From: Procambarus clarkii
Taxonomy: Eukaryota > Arthropoda > Malacostraca > Decapoda > Cambaridae
Reading direction: 5' to 3'
DNA length: 64,000 nucleotides
Assembly (NCBI RefSeq): GCF_040958095.1
Contig: NC_091181.1
Coordinates: 30,436,529 to 30,500,528 of the forward strand
Shown here: positions 46,991 through 58,625 of the stretch, one piece after another
How positions within the stretch are numbered: position 1 is the stretch's first letter
Layout of the letters: the number at the start of each line of letters is the position of its first letter
The notes under the pieces: model-generated
Told to the model about the DNA's origin: nothing
The model's database searches: none
What the model saw: only the letters and a program-made list of their open reading frames with translations
Position numbers and translations under genes: made by a program

Positions 46991-49900
46991 CCATACTGTC
47001 TGTCTATTATTGTCATTACTCTACGTGTTCAACCCATTTGGGTTTAACTATTGTTTCTAGTGTTTTGAACATGTATTTGTGTCTACCCTTATGTTATCCC
47101 ACAGTTTAAGAACTGCACATCCACCTGAAAGCCAAAACAGAACAAAATATATCAAATATTTGTTTTATCCAACAAATAATGCAAGTGCTATTTTATATAT
47201 TTTTTAGGCTTGTGGCTGAGTACTGGTGACCAGTCGAGTATCGTCATGTTATCTGTAGCCTTTATTTATAGTAATGGTTACAAGCCAGACATTTTTCTTT
47301 GTTATATTTAGAGATGAATAATAATAAGTCATGTGTCCTAATCTGTGTATAAAGCATCGATATTGATACAATGTGTAAATAGATAACAAAAGGCGAGTTT
47401 GTGATGCTTGCAGATTAGATAACATATACTATATACCTTTGTTAGGATACACTCCCCACCTAATCATTTCATCTCTGAAGTGGTCAGATATCCTACTCGT
47501 CAAAACCACATATTGAATCAGAGAATAAAAAAAAAATTCATCATTTAAATGTTCAGTTTCATACACTAGACAAAAGGGTAGTCCATACAGATCAAGAATA
47601 TTTATTTGTCATTTCTAGCCAGGTGCCCAATGATGAATTATAGACAGCTAATAGGAAATAACTAGCATGAGGGGTTTTCACAGTGAGATGCTTTATTTTT
47701 TCTAGGAGATGCCTCCAGCATTGTTAAGGAAATGTTCTAGTAGGTTTGCTTGTACTGTAGTTGTTTGGATAAGTTGATCATGGTCATGAGCCTGCAAAAA
47801 AGTCCTAACTTGCTCCTTTAGTGAACTTGGGATCATGAATCTCTGTGAAATATCCGGTGTTTTGGTAGGATCTCTCCCACTACTTCACTAGTAGTTGCAC
47901 TTCACAGGGTTAGAAATGCAGTGCTATCTATCTGCATTACCTTACTGATCCCTACATCACCAAATCTAACTGGGAGCATTGCTTGGTCCTATTGAACATT
48001 TTTCAGGGGAAAGGTTTAGCACTTTCAAGAGTTTGTCATACTTTCTTAATTTTTTTACTGTCAAAGAGTGTGCGCACCTTAAGAAATAGGTAAATCTGCA
48101 CATGGCTGTACATGTAATTGTAAAGAGATACAAAGCTTTGTGGACGTCCAAAACACTTATTCGTTCTTCCATGTTCCTCAGGCTGCCTAGTTTTTCTTTA
48201 ACCCAACACATTCTGTTAATGGAAGTTTGCACTGGGTTAAGATGAAAAAAATTCTATACTGTACTATGGTAAAATTAGTGCAAAAAAGAAAGAATAAATG
48301 TTTTAAATAATTCTGCTAACCTTGTATCCATTTTCTTATCTTTTTCAGGAACATTTCTGTGAGCTGAAATAATGTATTGAACAAACTAAGCAAGAATCTA
48401 TGTAACAAGAAGAAGAAAAGTCATTCTGATTCATTAAAACTAAAAATATTTGTGTTGTATATCTTTTAGTACAATAATTCTCTACACAATTCATTACAAG
48501 ATACAATATGGATAGTTTACATCAAATATGTGTAATGATACTGGGTACCTTTTCCTGTGTCAGTGGAAGACTTCATTCCTTCACTGCAGGAAACACTGAT
48601 CAGAATTATTCTCCACTACACAAGTCAAAGAGACACTAGTCTTCCCTGTTTGTGTAGTAATCAGTTACTCTGCATGCCACTTGGGAAAGCTGTTCAAAGA
48701 CATCCTTTGGCTCCACTTGTTCAAGAATTCTTAAGAAAATCTCAGGAAAAGGAAGTAAGTATAACATCATATCACAGCTTAGTTTTGTTTTTTTACAATA
48801 CTGTACGTGTATAGTAATTTTGTGACTTGTACAAAGGTGCACCAGTTTTCAACTCCTGCCCAAAAATATAACAAATATTGCCATAACAAAAGTAGTCTAC
48901 AAAAGACAGCTAATGCCCAAGTTCTTGCAATTACTGGATAAGTTATTTGTGTTGAATATTTGGCTCTTTGGGCCCTCAATCAGCAGAATTGTTTCCTCAA
49001 GCAGTTGTTACCCAAGATAAACATTGTAGGAACTTTTATGAAATGAAATTCATGATTTTAAAAATCTGGTTTGACATGATTCTAAACTGACTTGAATACA
49101 GTACTAGTAAACAACTGTTTCATCATATTTGTTTATTTAAATGTGATGCTGTTTACCAAACAGATGTTTTAATTCAGCATCCATAATTATTCTGATCTAA
49201 TTATCTTTTAGAATGAAACTTGAGTTTTAGTGATTTCAGCAAATGTTTTCTAAGCTTAGAGCCATATGGTCAACTGAACGCCTCAAGGTTGCAGTAAACA
49301 TACATTGATACAACTGTTAATATTGAGAAGCTGTCAGTGTGCCTGAATGTTTTGCAGTTATGGTTCGATTGAGCAATTGTACAACCATAGAAAAATTATT
49401 AATACTGACAGTACAGGTGCAATATACTGTATCATGAAAAATGGTCAGTTTATGTATTTATAAATACTGTACTTCATAATTTGTATTGTGAGATATGCCT
49501 AGGCAATAGGGACTCTGGATTACTACTTAAATCAATACAGTGTATATAGTATTTTGTTTATAAACTAAATGTATTTTCATGCAACAAATATATTGTTGAG
49601 CTAGTAAAGGCTCATATTTGAGCAAGTTATGCTGCTGTTTCCATAGATATATACTGTAGTAGTGATTATCTGTGTCAGGTCATAATCATGACATTTGGAC
49701 ACAACATGCTGCACTAATGCTATACAAGGACCTACTAGCATCATGGGGCTAGGATAACAGATATTCAGAAAGTTTTTCGGTCCCAGGCTTAGCCAACTTT
49801 CTACAAGTTGCTTTCCCACTGTAATGTCAGTTTTTGTGCCCATGAAAGGAAAGTAGAGTAAATGTTTACCAGGCTTACTACAGTGTGAGCTAAGCACTCC

Positions 49901-50118
49901 TACCTCATTCCTTCTAACAGCTGATGATTCAGGGACCAAACTCTAAGTCTCCTGTTCCATCTGAGCTACTTGTAGTAATAATAATAATAATACATTAATT
50001 TTTTTACACATGTACATACATGTGATACATGAACAGAGGAAGATGCATAAATAAGACAATTACAATGCATAATGCCAACAACATGCAGTACATTTCAGGT
50101 ATAACTTAAGATAATATA

Positions 50119-50309
50119 CCCAACCACTTGAACTGGATGGTAGAGCGACTGTCTCACTTTATGCAGGTCGGCGTTCAATCTCCGACTGTCCAAGTAGTTG
50201 GCCACCATTCTTTTCTCCTGTCCCATCCCAAATCCTTATCCCGACCCCTTCCCAGTGCTATATAGTCGTAATGGCTTGGCGCTTCTCCTGATAGTTCCCT
50301 CCACTTCAT
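50119..50309 (+). repeat. tRNA-derived SINE with 13-bp target duplication, unit 2 only
   Basis: The head reads GGATGGTAGAGCGACTGTCT (box A) and GTCGGCGTTCAATCTCCGAC (box B). The body carries CCAAGTAGTTGGCCACCATT and the 3' block TGCTATATAGTCGTAATGGC. It is flanked by TTAAGATAATATA at 50,106-50,118 and 50,310-50,322. Unit 1 (near 29,697) has a single TTAAGATAATATA, the empty site. Inserted after the duplication. Confidence 0.95.
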
Positions 50310-52559
50310 TTAAGATAATATAGTTAGTTTGGTAAAAGGTTTGATTAGGTAGACAATACTAACAAAAAGAATGCTAACATAAAGGTTGTTCAAGACATTT
50401 AGTAAATGATAAACAGCTTTTAGGGAAGGTATAGCATAAAAAGAAGAAAATGAACAGGTGTAATTAGGGAACACGCTGTACTTAGATCTGGGAACATTAT
50501 TGGTGTTTGGAGAGGCCAGACCCTGAACCTTTCCCTATGTAAGGTTCTCAGTGTGCCAACAGTGGCACACTGTTCTGATGACACTCCTAACTTTAGTCAG
50601 GAGAGGGGTGGAATGCTAAACATGAATTGGAGAGCGTTAACTGAACGTCCTCCTCGGATAAAAATAGACTGCAAACTGGGCAAGAATGTAGCAGCAAAAT
50701 TGCGAGCAATGATTCTTAAAAGATGTGCAGCACTGCTAATCCACTACTAAGAAAACCACTGCCTCTTGTTGTACGTTAGTATCTAGTAGTCTAGATTGAT
50801 TCAGGCTTAGGTCCTTACAGGTAACCAGTGTGTTCAGGCATACCTGTCTCATACGAGATCCCACTGCTAGTGATCTACTGGTAGATCACCAACATTGGGA
50901 TCTACCAGTAGATCTGTACTCTACTGTTCACTCGGGTAGAGTTCAGAGTAGCAATTTATTTGTACAGTATGTATATATGTGTACTCTTAAGTGACTGCAA
51001 CTAAACACTTGGCCAAGATAGTGCCCTAGGGTATCAAAGGTCAACACGTAGCTTCAGAATTAGTCCCAGTGTACCCATTTGCCATGGGTGCTGTTAGGAT
51101 GTATGTGAGGTTGCTGGGGATGAGTATGATTTAACTTATAGGGTTGCTGCTACCTAGTTTGAATTGAGAGTACGTACTTGGCAGTATATTTTTTATTTGT
51201 GGTTTGGCTATACAGTATTGAGCTACTTCTGGCAGTCACATAATTGCTATATCACCGAGACATAATTACCCTTGGCTTGAGTATACAACTATCTGACAAC
51301 ATGTTACCCAGGATAGATAAATTCTGTCTCTTGACTCCCAAACACCTGTACAAAGTCATATAAGGGTACTGTATGATATACATAGTCCTATTAGCATCGG
51401 TGCTGCTGCACTTTTCACTGCAAAGACCTCATATCTATGGAAGCAGCAGTATAATGCAGCACAAACTCTATCAATAGTCATATACGTATTCATATTTTTT
51501 TCAAATTTAGGTTTATGCCTTTGTGCTCGACTGTGATCCATCTGTTTGGGAAAATTCAACTGGTCTAAACTGTCAACTATTGCTCTTGCTGGCTTCTATG
51601 ATCTGGACCTTCTTTGTCATGCACACAAACATGGAGTCAAAGTTGTTAGATTGGGTAAAGATTTTCTTAGATTCTCACACCACATATTTTTGCCTTGAAA
51701 GGCTGCTTTTCTTTTCTTCTTTTCTATTCTTTTTTTTACCCACGATGACAGGAAAGATGTATCATGTAGTGTATGTAGAAGAGGACTACTTCCTTATATA
51801 TTTCCTCAGAGCACTTCTGTTGATAACCAAGGCTACCTACTACTACCTGCTTATTCTTCCCATCAGATCAAATCTCTTATGTATATACTGTATAAATAAA
51901 TTGTCCATACTGTATTTATTTCATGTCTAATGCAACTTTTACATGAAACAGGTAACATCCCTACAAGTGATCTTCCCAATGCTACTGCACGCCATAATTG
52001 GGTAAAATTGCGAGTTAGTGATGCTACTTTGAATTTCTTAGATGGAATTAACATAGACTTTGAAGATGTTATTAATCCAGACTCTCCTGAACAAGAAGGA
52101 CTAACTAATCTGGTGCAAGAAACAGCAGAAATGTTTCACACAGCTTTACCTGGGTCACAGGTCAGTGGAAAGATTTAGTCATGATCTTATAATTTATCTT
52201 GAACAGTCACAGGAGAGCTGTATTTAAGGTTGCTCTCACTCCTGAGCTTATTGCTTATCCCAGATATATCTGAGATCAGCCATTTACATAAGTTGGTAGC
52301 TCTTATTTCATCACTTAAACTTAGTAATTGAATTTGGGTATATAGCTGTACTGTATTGCTTAGGGAGAGGAATACGCAATGTGAATGATGATGACAAGCT
52401 TTAGCTCCGAGAAATTATTATACATAGCACTCCCACTTGAATGGAATGTGATCCTCCAAATTTCAAATTAGAAATAATGTTCTGGTTGCTACTGGTTCCA
52501 ATGGATGTTTACAAAAAATTTCTGGCTAACCCAGTGGGTATCTTTATGGACTGAATTAT

Positions 52560-52815
52560 TATTATTACTGTATTATTATTATTATTATTATCATCACCAT
52601 CATCATCAAAAAGAGGCATTTCCTTACATTCAATGATAATTTTTTATACAGTATGTGAAACCAACTACTGCGTAACATAATAGAAGTAGGATCCGTTGAT
52701 TGTTTCAAGCGTAGGTTAGACATATACAAGAATGAGTTTGGGTGGATATAAATAGGAGCTGCCTCGTGTGGGCCAAAAGGCCTCACACAGTTTCCTTGAT
52801 TCCTATGTTCTAGGT
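52560..52815 (+). mobile_element. LINE 3' tail in CTBS pseudogene intron 3 (paralogue of 31,830-32,095)
   Basis: Same order as the unit 1 copy: a (TTA)n/(CAT)n tract, a degraded C-terminal coding tail and GGATATAAATAGGAGCTGCC. A TACAGTA heptamer at 52,647 is missing from the unit 1 copy. Confidence 0.65.
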
Positions 52816-53638
52816 GGTTCAGCACTTTTGTCATTTCTGGTGATTTGGATATTTTAGTCTTAAAATTATAGTGATTATATTTTTAAGACTTGCTCATCGG
52901 TAGCTGAGCATTTTGCTTTATTGAATAGATTAATTCTCCAGGAACAATTTATCACAGAATACTGTACATACATTTTTATATTTTTAAAGTTCTCAGAATT
53001 GCAGGTATCATTTGATGTTGCATGGTCTGCAAATGGGATTGATGGAAGATATTATGACTACAAATCAATTGCAAACTACAGTGATCATATTTTCATCATG
53101 GCATATGATGAGCAAAGTCAAATATTTGATGGCCCGTGTACTGCTAGGTAAATATGATGCTGATTGGATTTATAAACTTATACTGTATATCATATTTTGA
53201 CACCAGTTTAAATACACCTCATCTACATCAACCAACCATTCATAACTAAACATTAGAGGGTATTGTATCATTATATCATTATGTATCGTACACATGGATG
53301 CCAAACCCATCGATAGTTTCAAAGGGTCATATGACAGAGCACTGGGAAGACAGGACACCACAGGTGTAACTCTCATCCTATAAATACACTTATGCATTTT
53401 CCGAAGTGTAATTACTTATCTTATTGAATCGCCTTCACTAGCATGTAAACTGTTTGTGTAGATGCTAATTTTAAAATAGCACACTTTGTGGGAAGAGTTT
53501 TCCCAAGGGATGTTTACAAGGTATTGTCAACACTTGGCTCCAGCAACAAGCAGCCACGCCACCACTCAGGACTCCGGCAGTGACAGTGTAACGGTGAGTG
53601 AAGTGGCTACTGTGGCTCAGAGAGAGGGTCATAATAAT

Positions 53639-54076
53639 ATGGTCAAGGAAGTGTGGGCTGAACTTAAAAAAGTTGGCGAGTTCCTCCAAAATCTGGGGCA
53701 GAGAATCGAGTCCATCGAGGCTAAATTAAACGTTCAGGAGGTCAAGGAAAATCACAAAACGGTGGAGGATAGTCAGGATATAGTGGTTGAGGACAAAAAT
53801 GAAATATTGAGTGATGAAATGAAGGAAAGTGAAGTGTGTGTGAATGATGGTAGTCGTAGTGAAAGGAAGAACCCTATAATTACACATAAAATGAAGGAAT
53901 CATTTGGGCCAATAATGGACATCTCAGGGCTGAAAAAATCTCTTGAGAATCGCAATGTCGCTTTTACTGGTGAACTTGGGAGGAGGTGGGAGATGTTATA
54001 CAAGGTATGGCTATCATTTAGTGAACTTATTGGGGATGACTTAGGCAATGAATTGATTAATAATGGATCACCCTAG
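53639..54076 (+). CDS. LINE ORF1 (coiled coil), probably 5'-truncated
   Basis: 145 residues from the first in-frame ATG. The frame is already open from the element's 5' edge at 53,537, so the natural start may be missing. The segment EVWAELKKVGEFLQNLGQRI to about residue 40 has heptad spacing typical of the coiled coil by which LINE ORF1 proteins multimerise. The rest is acidic and lysine-rich. No CCHC knuckle or RRM is visible, unlike many I-group ORF1 proteins. It ends in AATGGATCACCCTAG, where the ORF2 start ATG lies within its last 14 bases. ORF1 proteins bind the element's RNA; here that role is inferred from position and coiled coil only. Confidence 0.7.
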   Translation: MVKEVWAELKKVGEFLQNLGQRIESIEAKLNVQEVKENHKTVEDSQDIVVEDKNEILSDEMKESEVCVNDGSRSERKNPIITHKMKESFGPIMDISGLKKSLENRNVAFTGELGRRWEMLYKVWLSFSELIGDDLGNELINNGSP

Positions 54077-57000
54077 ACTGAAAGTGTTGTCATGGAATGT
54101 TAATGGTTTGAGAAACAGGGTTACAGATGTTCATTGTTATGTGATGGGAAATGATATTGATGTTGTAGCTCTCCAAGAGACAGGGGATAGGAATGAAGGA
54201 TTATTGAAATTAAATGGTTATAAAGGGTTTCACCTCTTCGCTGCAAATAACATCAGAGGCACGTCGATTTATGTTAAGAACTCCATACCAGCAGAGTTAG
54301 TAGAACCACCATCAAAAACGCAAGGTATAGAGAGTGTCTGTGTTAAATTATCATTAAGGGAAGGGGAATTTATTGTAGTTAATTTGTATGTATCCAGGAA
54401 CTGCTTCGACGCTAACTATTTACCTGACTGCATTTATACTAATCCTTCACTGGTCATTGGGGACCTTAATGCTCGGCACACAAGCCTTGGGACAGTGGGT
54501 AGTATTAATACTAATGGGGTCAAGTGGTTACAGTTTCTACAAGATCATCCAGATACCTGTCTATTGGGAAACAGTGAACCAACTCACATCAGGGGAGGAC
54601 GGCTTGACTATGCCTGCGTTTTAAACTCTCAGGGGATTATGGGGGAGGCTCGGGTTGTTCGGGAACTACTTAGTGACCACTTTGCCTTGAACGTTGAATT
54701 ACCACTGGGGAAAAAACAAGTCCACTTTCAAAGGAAAAGGCTAAATATTAAGAAAGATATGAAAAATTATTTTATTCAAAATATGGGAGATTGGTATCAA
54801 CATTACACGCCGCTCTGCGTTGATAGTTTTTACGAGGACATGGTCGAGAACATAGAGAAATTAGTACAGAGGGAAAATAACGGGGGCAGGGGAAGCAAGA
54901 CGCACGGACCTAAGAAATTTAAATATTCCAATGATCAGCAAGTCAAGGGATGGGAGAGAATGCTACGGGGTGCGCATAAAGCATGGTTAAAAAATGGAAT
55001 GAGGGATGAAGAGAAAAATACAATGTTGGAAGTGGCTAGGGAATGCAGTCAGGTGAGGAAGGAGGCGCGGGACAGATACTGGCAAGACTTTGCTCAGGCC
55101 ATTGGTAATACTAAGAACCTTAAAGACATATGGAGAGCAGTAAATAAAGTCAGGGGTTGTAAGACTAAATTCATTGCTCACTCAGATCCAGGGAAAGTTG
55201 CTAATGAGTTAGTAGATAAATGGGCAAGTGCTGCTGGTATGGAGTCCTTACCTGCAGACACGAGAGTCACCATTGAGTCATGGGAAAATATTAGAAATGG
55301 AGTAACTTTATGTGCCTTAAATACAAGATCTATAGCATGCACTGAGATAACCCACGATGAGCTACTGGATGCTATAAAAAGTGGCAGCTCCACTGCTCCG
55401 GGAAAAGATGGAGTAACGTATGACGTACTTAATTATTTAGCCGGTATGAAACCTAATCCCTTACTTGATTTGTTTAATATGAGTTATAGAGAGGGAAAGT
55501 TACCAAGAAAATGGAAAGAGGCTGTCATCATTCCTATCCCTAAGTCAAACGGAGGCTACAGACCTGTCTCCTTAATATCCTGCTTTTGTAAAATGATGGA
55601 AAGGATTTTGTTAAATAGGCTACTCTACCTTGTAGGTGATAACATGTCCAATAATCTCTTTGGTTTTATCAAAGGCAAAAGTACTGCGGATTGTCTCTTA
55701 AAGTGTTTGTCTAATGTGGATGACAATTGTAGAGTTTTTGTTGATCTACAAGGAGCGTTTGATAAAGCCAATGGGGAAGTAATCTTATACGAATTAGCCA
55801 ATCTGGGAATAACAGGGAGATTGCTACACTGGATAAGGGATTATCTACAAGGCAGAAAAGGTCAGGTGTATTACCAGGGATACATGTCTGAGGAACGGAG
55901 GTTTCAGTTAGGTACCCCACAAGGGGGAGTATTAAGTCCCACCTTATTCAATGTATTAATGAACAGATTAGCATCAGAGATGTATCCTCCAGGGGTCACG
56001 ACGATCATATATGCTGATGACATTCTTATACAAGGCACTTCTGGGAACAAAATTCAAGATGCTCTTAACATACTTGGTACAACCTGTCACAAGTTAGGCT
56101 TAGTTATAAATGCAGATAAAACCAAATACGAGTATAGGAAACGAAGAAATATAACACTTACTCTAAATGGTGTGGAACTGAGCCGTGTACAGAAGTACAA
56201 GTATCTGGGCATGTATGTTGGATACACATGTGAGAGTAAAAATGCTGAAATAAATCATATCAGCACCTTATGTAAAGCCCGTCTGCATCCTCTAAAAGCA
56301 CTGGCTTTTTCTGGTAAAGGTGTTGGGGTACCTATCTTGCGGATGTTATACATAAGCACTGTTCGATCCCTGATAGACTACGCAGCACCCGTATTGTCTT
56401 ACACAGGCCAAGGCAGAATTCAAAAAATAGAGCTGATACAGAACGAGGCTATGAGGATTATTCTTGGATGTCAAAGAAATGCAATGATTGAAATAATGAG
56501 AATGGAATTAAATTTACAGAGTGTGTGTGATAGAGTCCGTGACATTAACACTAGAGTATCTATTCGTTTCATGCGGAGAAAAGGAGGGGATAAGCTGTTT
56601 GAGAGCGTTCAGACCTGCTTGAGTGACGTACACACTTCCAGGAAACTGAGGGAGACACGCTATACGAGAGGATTAGCTCATGACCTCAGGGAATACGACG
56701 TACTTGACTGCTGTAAACCCTCTCGAAAGTGTAATATGTCTGCTCCCTGGAAAGTACAGAAAATAGACGTCGAAATTGTACCCCTCAAGGTGAAAAAGAT
56801 TCATCATGAACCGGGACAATTACGGTGTTTGTATGGAAGCATGATATCTCGGTTACCAAGAGGCAACAGTTTACATGTATATTGCGACGGGTCGGTGGCG
56901 GAGGATGGCAGGGCAGGGTGTGGTGTCCTAATAAGGGATTATACGGAGTTTGGGACTGTGGACAGGATAATTGAACTCCGGCTTAGTAATTATATATCAT

Positions 57001-57722
57001 CCACACAAGCTGAACTGCAGGCCATTCTGGCGTGTTTGGAGGAAGTACGTCATGACGACAAAAATGTTTTTGTATTTGTCGATAGCCGAGGAGCACTGGA
57101 GTCCTTAAACAGTCGAAACCCAGTCTTCATGTCTATAGTGGAGGACTGTAAGAGAAGAATAACTGAGATACAGCTGAAAGGTTATAGTGTGAAATTCATG
57201 TGGATTCCATCTCATGTTGGAATAGTGCTCAACGAGGTGGCGGATGACTTGGCCAAACGTGCCACATCAAAACCACAAGTTGACATTGAATGTGAATTCA
57301 CAATGAGACAAATAAGAAGCAAAATCAGAAATATTCAGGCACAGGCGGGAGTGGAGAGGAGAGAGATAATGTATGAGAGTAGTCAAACCATGCAACACTA
57401 CATGTATGTGAGTCAAAACACCCATTTCACTTATGGTAAAAGGAGAAATGCTTGGAGTGACTCTGTGTACATGCGGCTCAGGCTTGGGTACAAATATTAC
57501 TGGGAATATGGGATAGATGTTCATGGTAATGACACGAAGTGTAAACTATGTGGTATGTTAAGGTCTCACACCCTTGCCCATTATATTCTTGATTGTCCGT
57601 TGATTAGTGTATATAGAAACACTGAGATAAGGACTGTTCCTGAACAAATAGCCTGGATGTGTCACAACGGAAAGGTTGATGATATTCTTGAGAGATATAA
57701 GAATTTTGCACCAAGATTGTAA
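54063..57722 (+). CDS. LINE ORF2: APE endonuclease, reverse transcriptase, RNase H
   Basis: An uninterrupted 1219-codon frame. Residues about 5-215 form an APE-like endonuclease (LSWNVNGLRN, the VVALQET glutamate, IGDLNARH, and the LLSDHFALN Ser-Asp-His). Residues about 430-720 form the reverse transcriptase: APGKDGV, GGYRPVSLIS, FVDLQGAFDKA, LGTPQGGVLSPTLFN and the YADD box at about 650-653. Residues about 938-1070 form RNase H, with Asp in YCDGSVAEDG (about 942), Glu in STQAELQAI, Asp in FVFVDSRGAL, and WIPSHVGIVLNEVADDLAKR. Near residue 1160 lies a zinc-binding C-terminal motif, CKLCG-8-H-x3-H-x4-C. It overlaps ORF1 by 14 bases in the +1 frame, suggesting termination-reinitiation. Target-primed reverse transcription is the family's mechanism. 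All catalytic residues looked for are present, so the copy is recent. Confidence 0.95.
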   Translation: MDHPRLKVLSWNVNGLRNRVTDVHCYVMGNDIDVVALQETGDRNEGLLKLNGYKGFHLFAANNIRGTSIYVKNSIPAELVEPPSKTQGIESVCVKLSLREGEFIVVNLYVSRNCFDANYLPDCIYTNPSLVIGDLNARHTSLGTVGSINTNGVKWLQFLQDHPDTCLLGNSEPTHIRGGRLDYACVLNSQGIMGEARVVRELLSDHFALNVELPLGKKQVHFQRKRLNIKKDMKNYFIQNMGDWYQHYTPLCVDSFYEDMVENIEKLVQRENNGGRGSKTHGPKKFKYSNDQQVKGWERMLRGAHKAWLKNGMRDEEKNTMLEVARECSQVRKEARDRYWQDFAQAIGNTKNLKDIWRAVNKVRGCKTKFIAHSDPGKVANELVDKWASAAGMESLPADTRVTIESWENIRNGVTLCALNTRSIACTEITHDELLDAIKSGSSTAPGKDGVTYDVLNYLAGMKPNPLLDLFNMSYREGKLPRKWKEAVIIPIPKSNGGYRPVSLISCFCKMMERILLNRLLYLVGDNMSNNLFGFIKGKSTADCLLKCLSNVDDNCRVFVDLQGAFDKANGEVILYELANLGITGRLLHWIRDYLQGRKGQVYYQGYMSEERRFQLGTPQGGVLSPTLFNVLMNRLASEMYPPGVTTIIYADDILIQGTSGNKIQDALNILGTTCHKLGLVINADKTKYEYRKRRNITLTLNGVELSRVQKYKYLGMYVGYTCESKNAEINHISTLCKARLHPLKALAFSGKGVGVPILRMLYISTVRSLIDYAAPVLSYTGQGRIQKIELIQNEAMRIILGCQRNAMIEIMRMELNLQSVCDRVRDINTRVSIRFMRRKGGDKLFESVQTCLSDVHTSRKLRETRYTRGLAHDLREYDVLDCCKPSRKCNMSAPWKVQKIDVEIVPLKVKKIHHEPGQLRCLYGSMISRLPRGNSLHVYCDGSVAEDGRAGCGVLIRDYTEFGTVDRIIELRLSNYISSTQAELQAILACLEEVRHDDKNVFVFVDSRGALESLNSRNPVFMSIVEDCKRRITEIQLKGYSVKFMWIPSHVGIVLNEVADDLAKRATSKPQVDIECEFTMRQIRSKIRNIQAQAGVERREIMYESSQTMQHYMYVSQNTHFTYGKRRNAWSDSVYMRLRLGYKYYWEYGIDVHGNDTKCKLCGMLRSHTLAHYILDCPLISVYRNTEIRTVPEQIAWMCHNGKVDDILERYKNFAPRL

Positions 57723-58439
57723 TATTTTGTTGAATTATCTGCAGGTGTCTTGCAAATTGTCTATACAGTATACCTAGGTCATAAAAGTATTTGTGTGTAC
57801 GTCTGATACCATACTACTTGTGAAGGAGGAAATGTATATTTTTACCTCTCAGAATGTTTGGTAATATGTTTATTTGTGATGTGTGTATATGTATATATTA
57901 ACACGTTGTACTGAACGGGGTGAGAATAGCTTGAGCTACCTCATCCCTTTGTGTGTATTTTACCTCAATAAACTTATTTCAATTTCAATTTTCAATTTTC
58001 AATTTCAACACTTGTTAAAGTGTTGGCAGGAGGAAATTTTAAGCTGAAATGCAGCTCAGTTGTTCCTGAATTTAATATGTTGCTAAGAAGTTTTCCCATG
58101 AGTTTCTAAAGTATTGGAATAATTTGTTTATACAGTACTGTATATCAGTTCATTTGTAAATGTTTCATTTGTGTATATCAACTTGATCTTAAATAATTCT
58201 GTTCTGAATGTTTGTGTAAATATTACTTAACTGCAAAATACAGTGTAGTAGCCTTAATTTTAAGGGTGAGAGTATGATATGTATTATTAATTGTTCATCT
58301 TGATTTGGTTTCCTGTTGTTGGGGACAGGAAGCATATATTGTACTTAAGCCTATTAAGGTCCACCTAGGCCATATATTGATTTTCCCCAGAATGCACTTC
58401 ACAAAAATTTTCTAACTTCTGGGATCCAATTTTAGTACT

Positions 58440-58625
58440 AAGTGAACAAAGGCATCAGGGAAGAGAAAATGTCACCAACTGGTTTAGTTGACTCAGGTGC
58501 ATCTGGGAACATCCCGTGCATAGGTTCGAACCCTCATCACGGCCCTTGTGGATTTGTTCATTGTCCCCTGTCTGCCTCTGTCCTACAGCAGATATCGAAC
58601 CCAGAACCCTCGGTTATGAGTTGAT
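58440..58625 (-). repeat. SINE fragment with inserted second repeat
   Basis: This is the unit 2 counterpart of 33,255-33,365, enlarged by about 90 bp (GGTTTAGTTGACTCAGGTGC through CCCTGTCTGCCT) that carries a forward GGTTCGAACCCTCATC box B. The insert is missing from unit 1. It is either a second small SINE insertion or a longer ancestral SINE reduced in unit 1. Confidence 0.5.

Larger units (their letters stand above)
53537..58004 (+). mobile_element. RNase H-bearing LINE (I-group), young, ORF2 intact
   Basis: A 4,468-bp non-LTR retrotransposon in intron 4 of the CTBS pseudogene, flanked by the 10-bp target duplication TCAACACTTG (53,527-53,536 and 58,005-58,014). Unit 1 shows the uninterrupted site near 32,828. 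It contains ORF1 and ORF2 overlapping by 14 bp, a 280-bp 3' UTR with AATAAA, and a (TTTCAA)n-type tail instead of poly(A). An endonuclease of APE type, RT, RNase H and a C-terminal zinc-binding motif place it in the I-like group of RNase H-bearing LINEs. ORF1 is short and its frame is open to the 5' end, which suggests 5' truncation. Confidence 0.93.
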
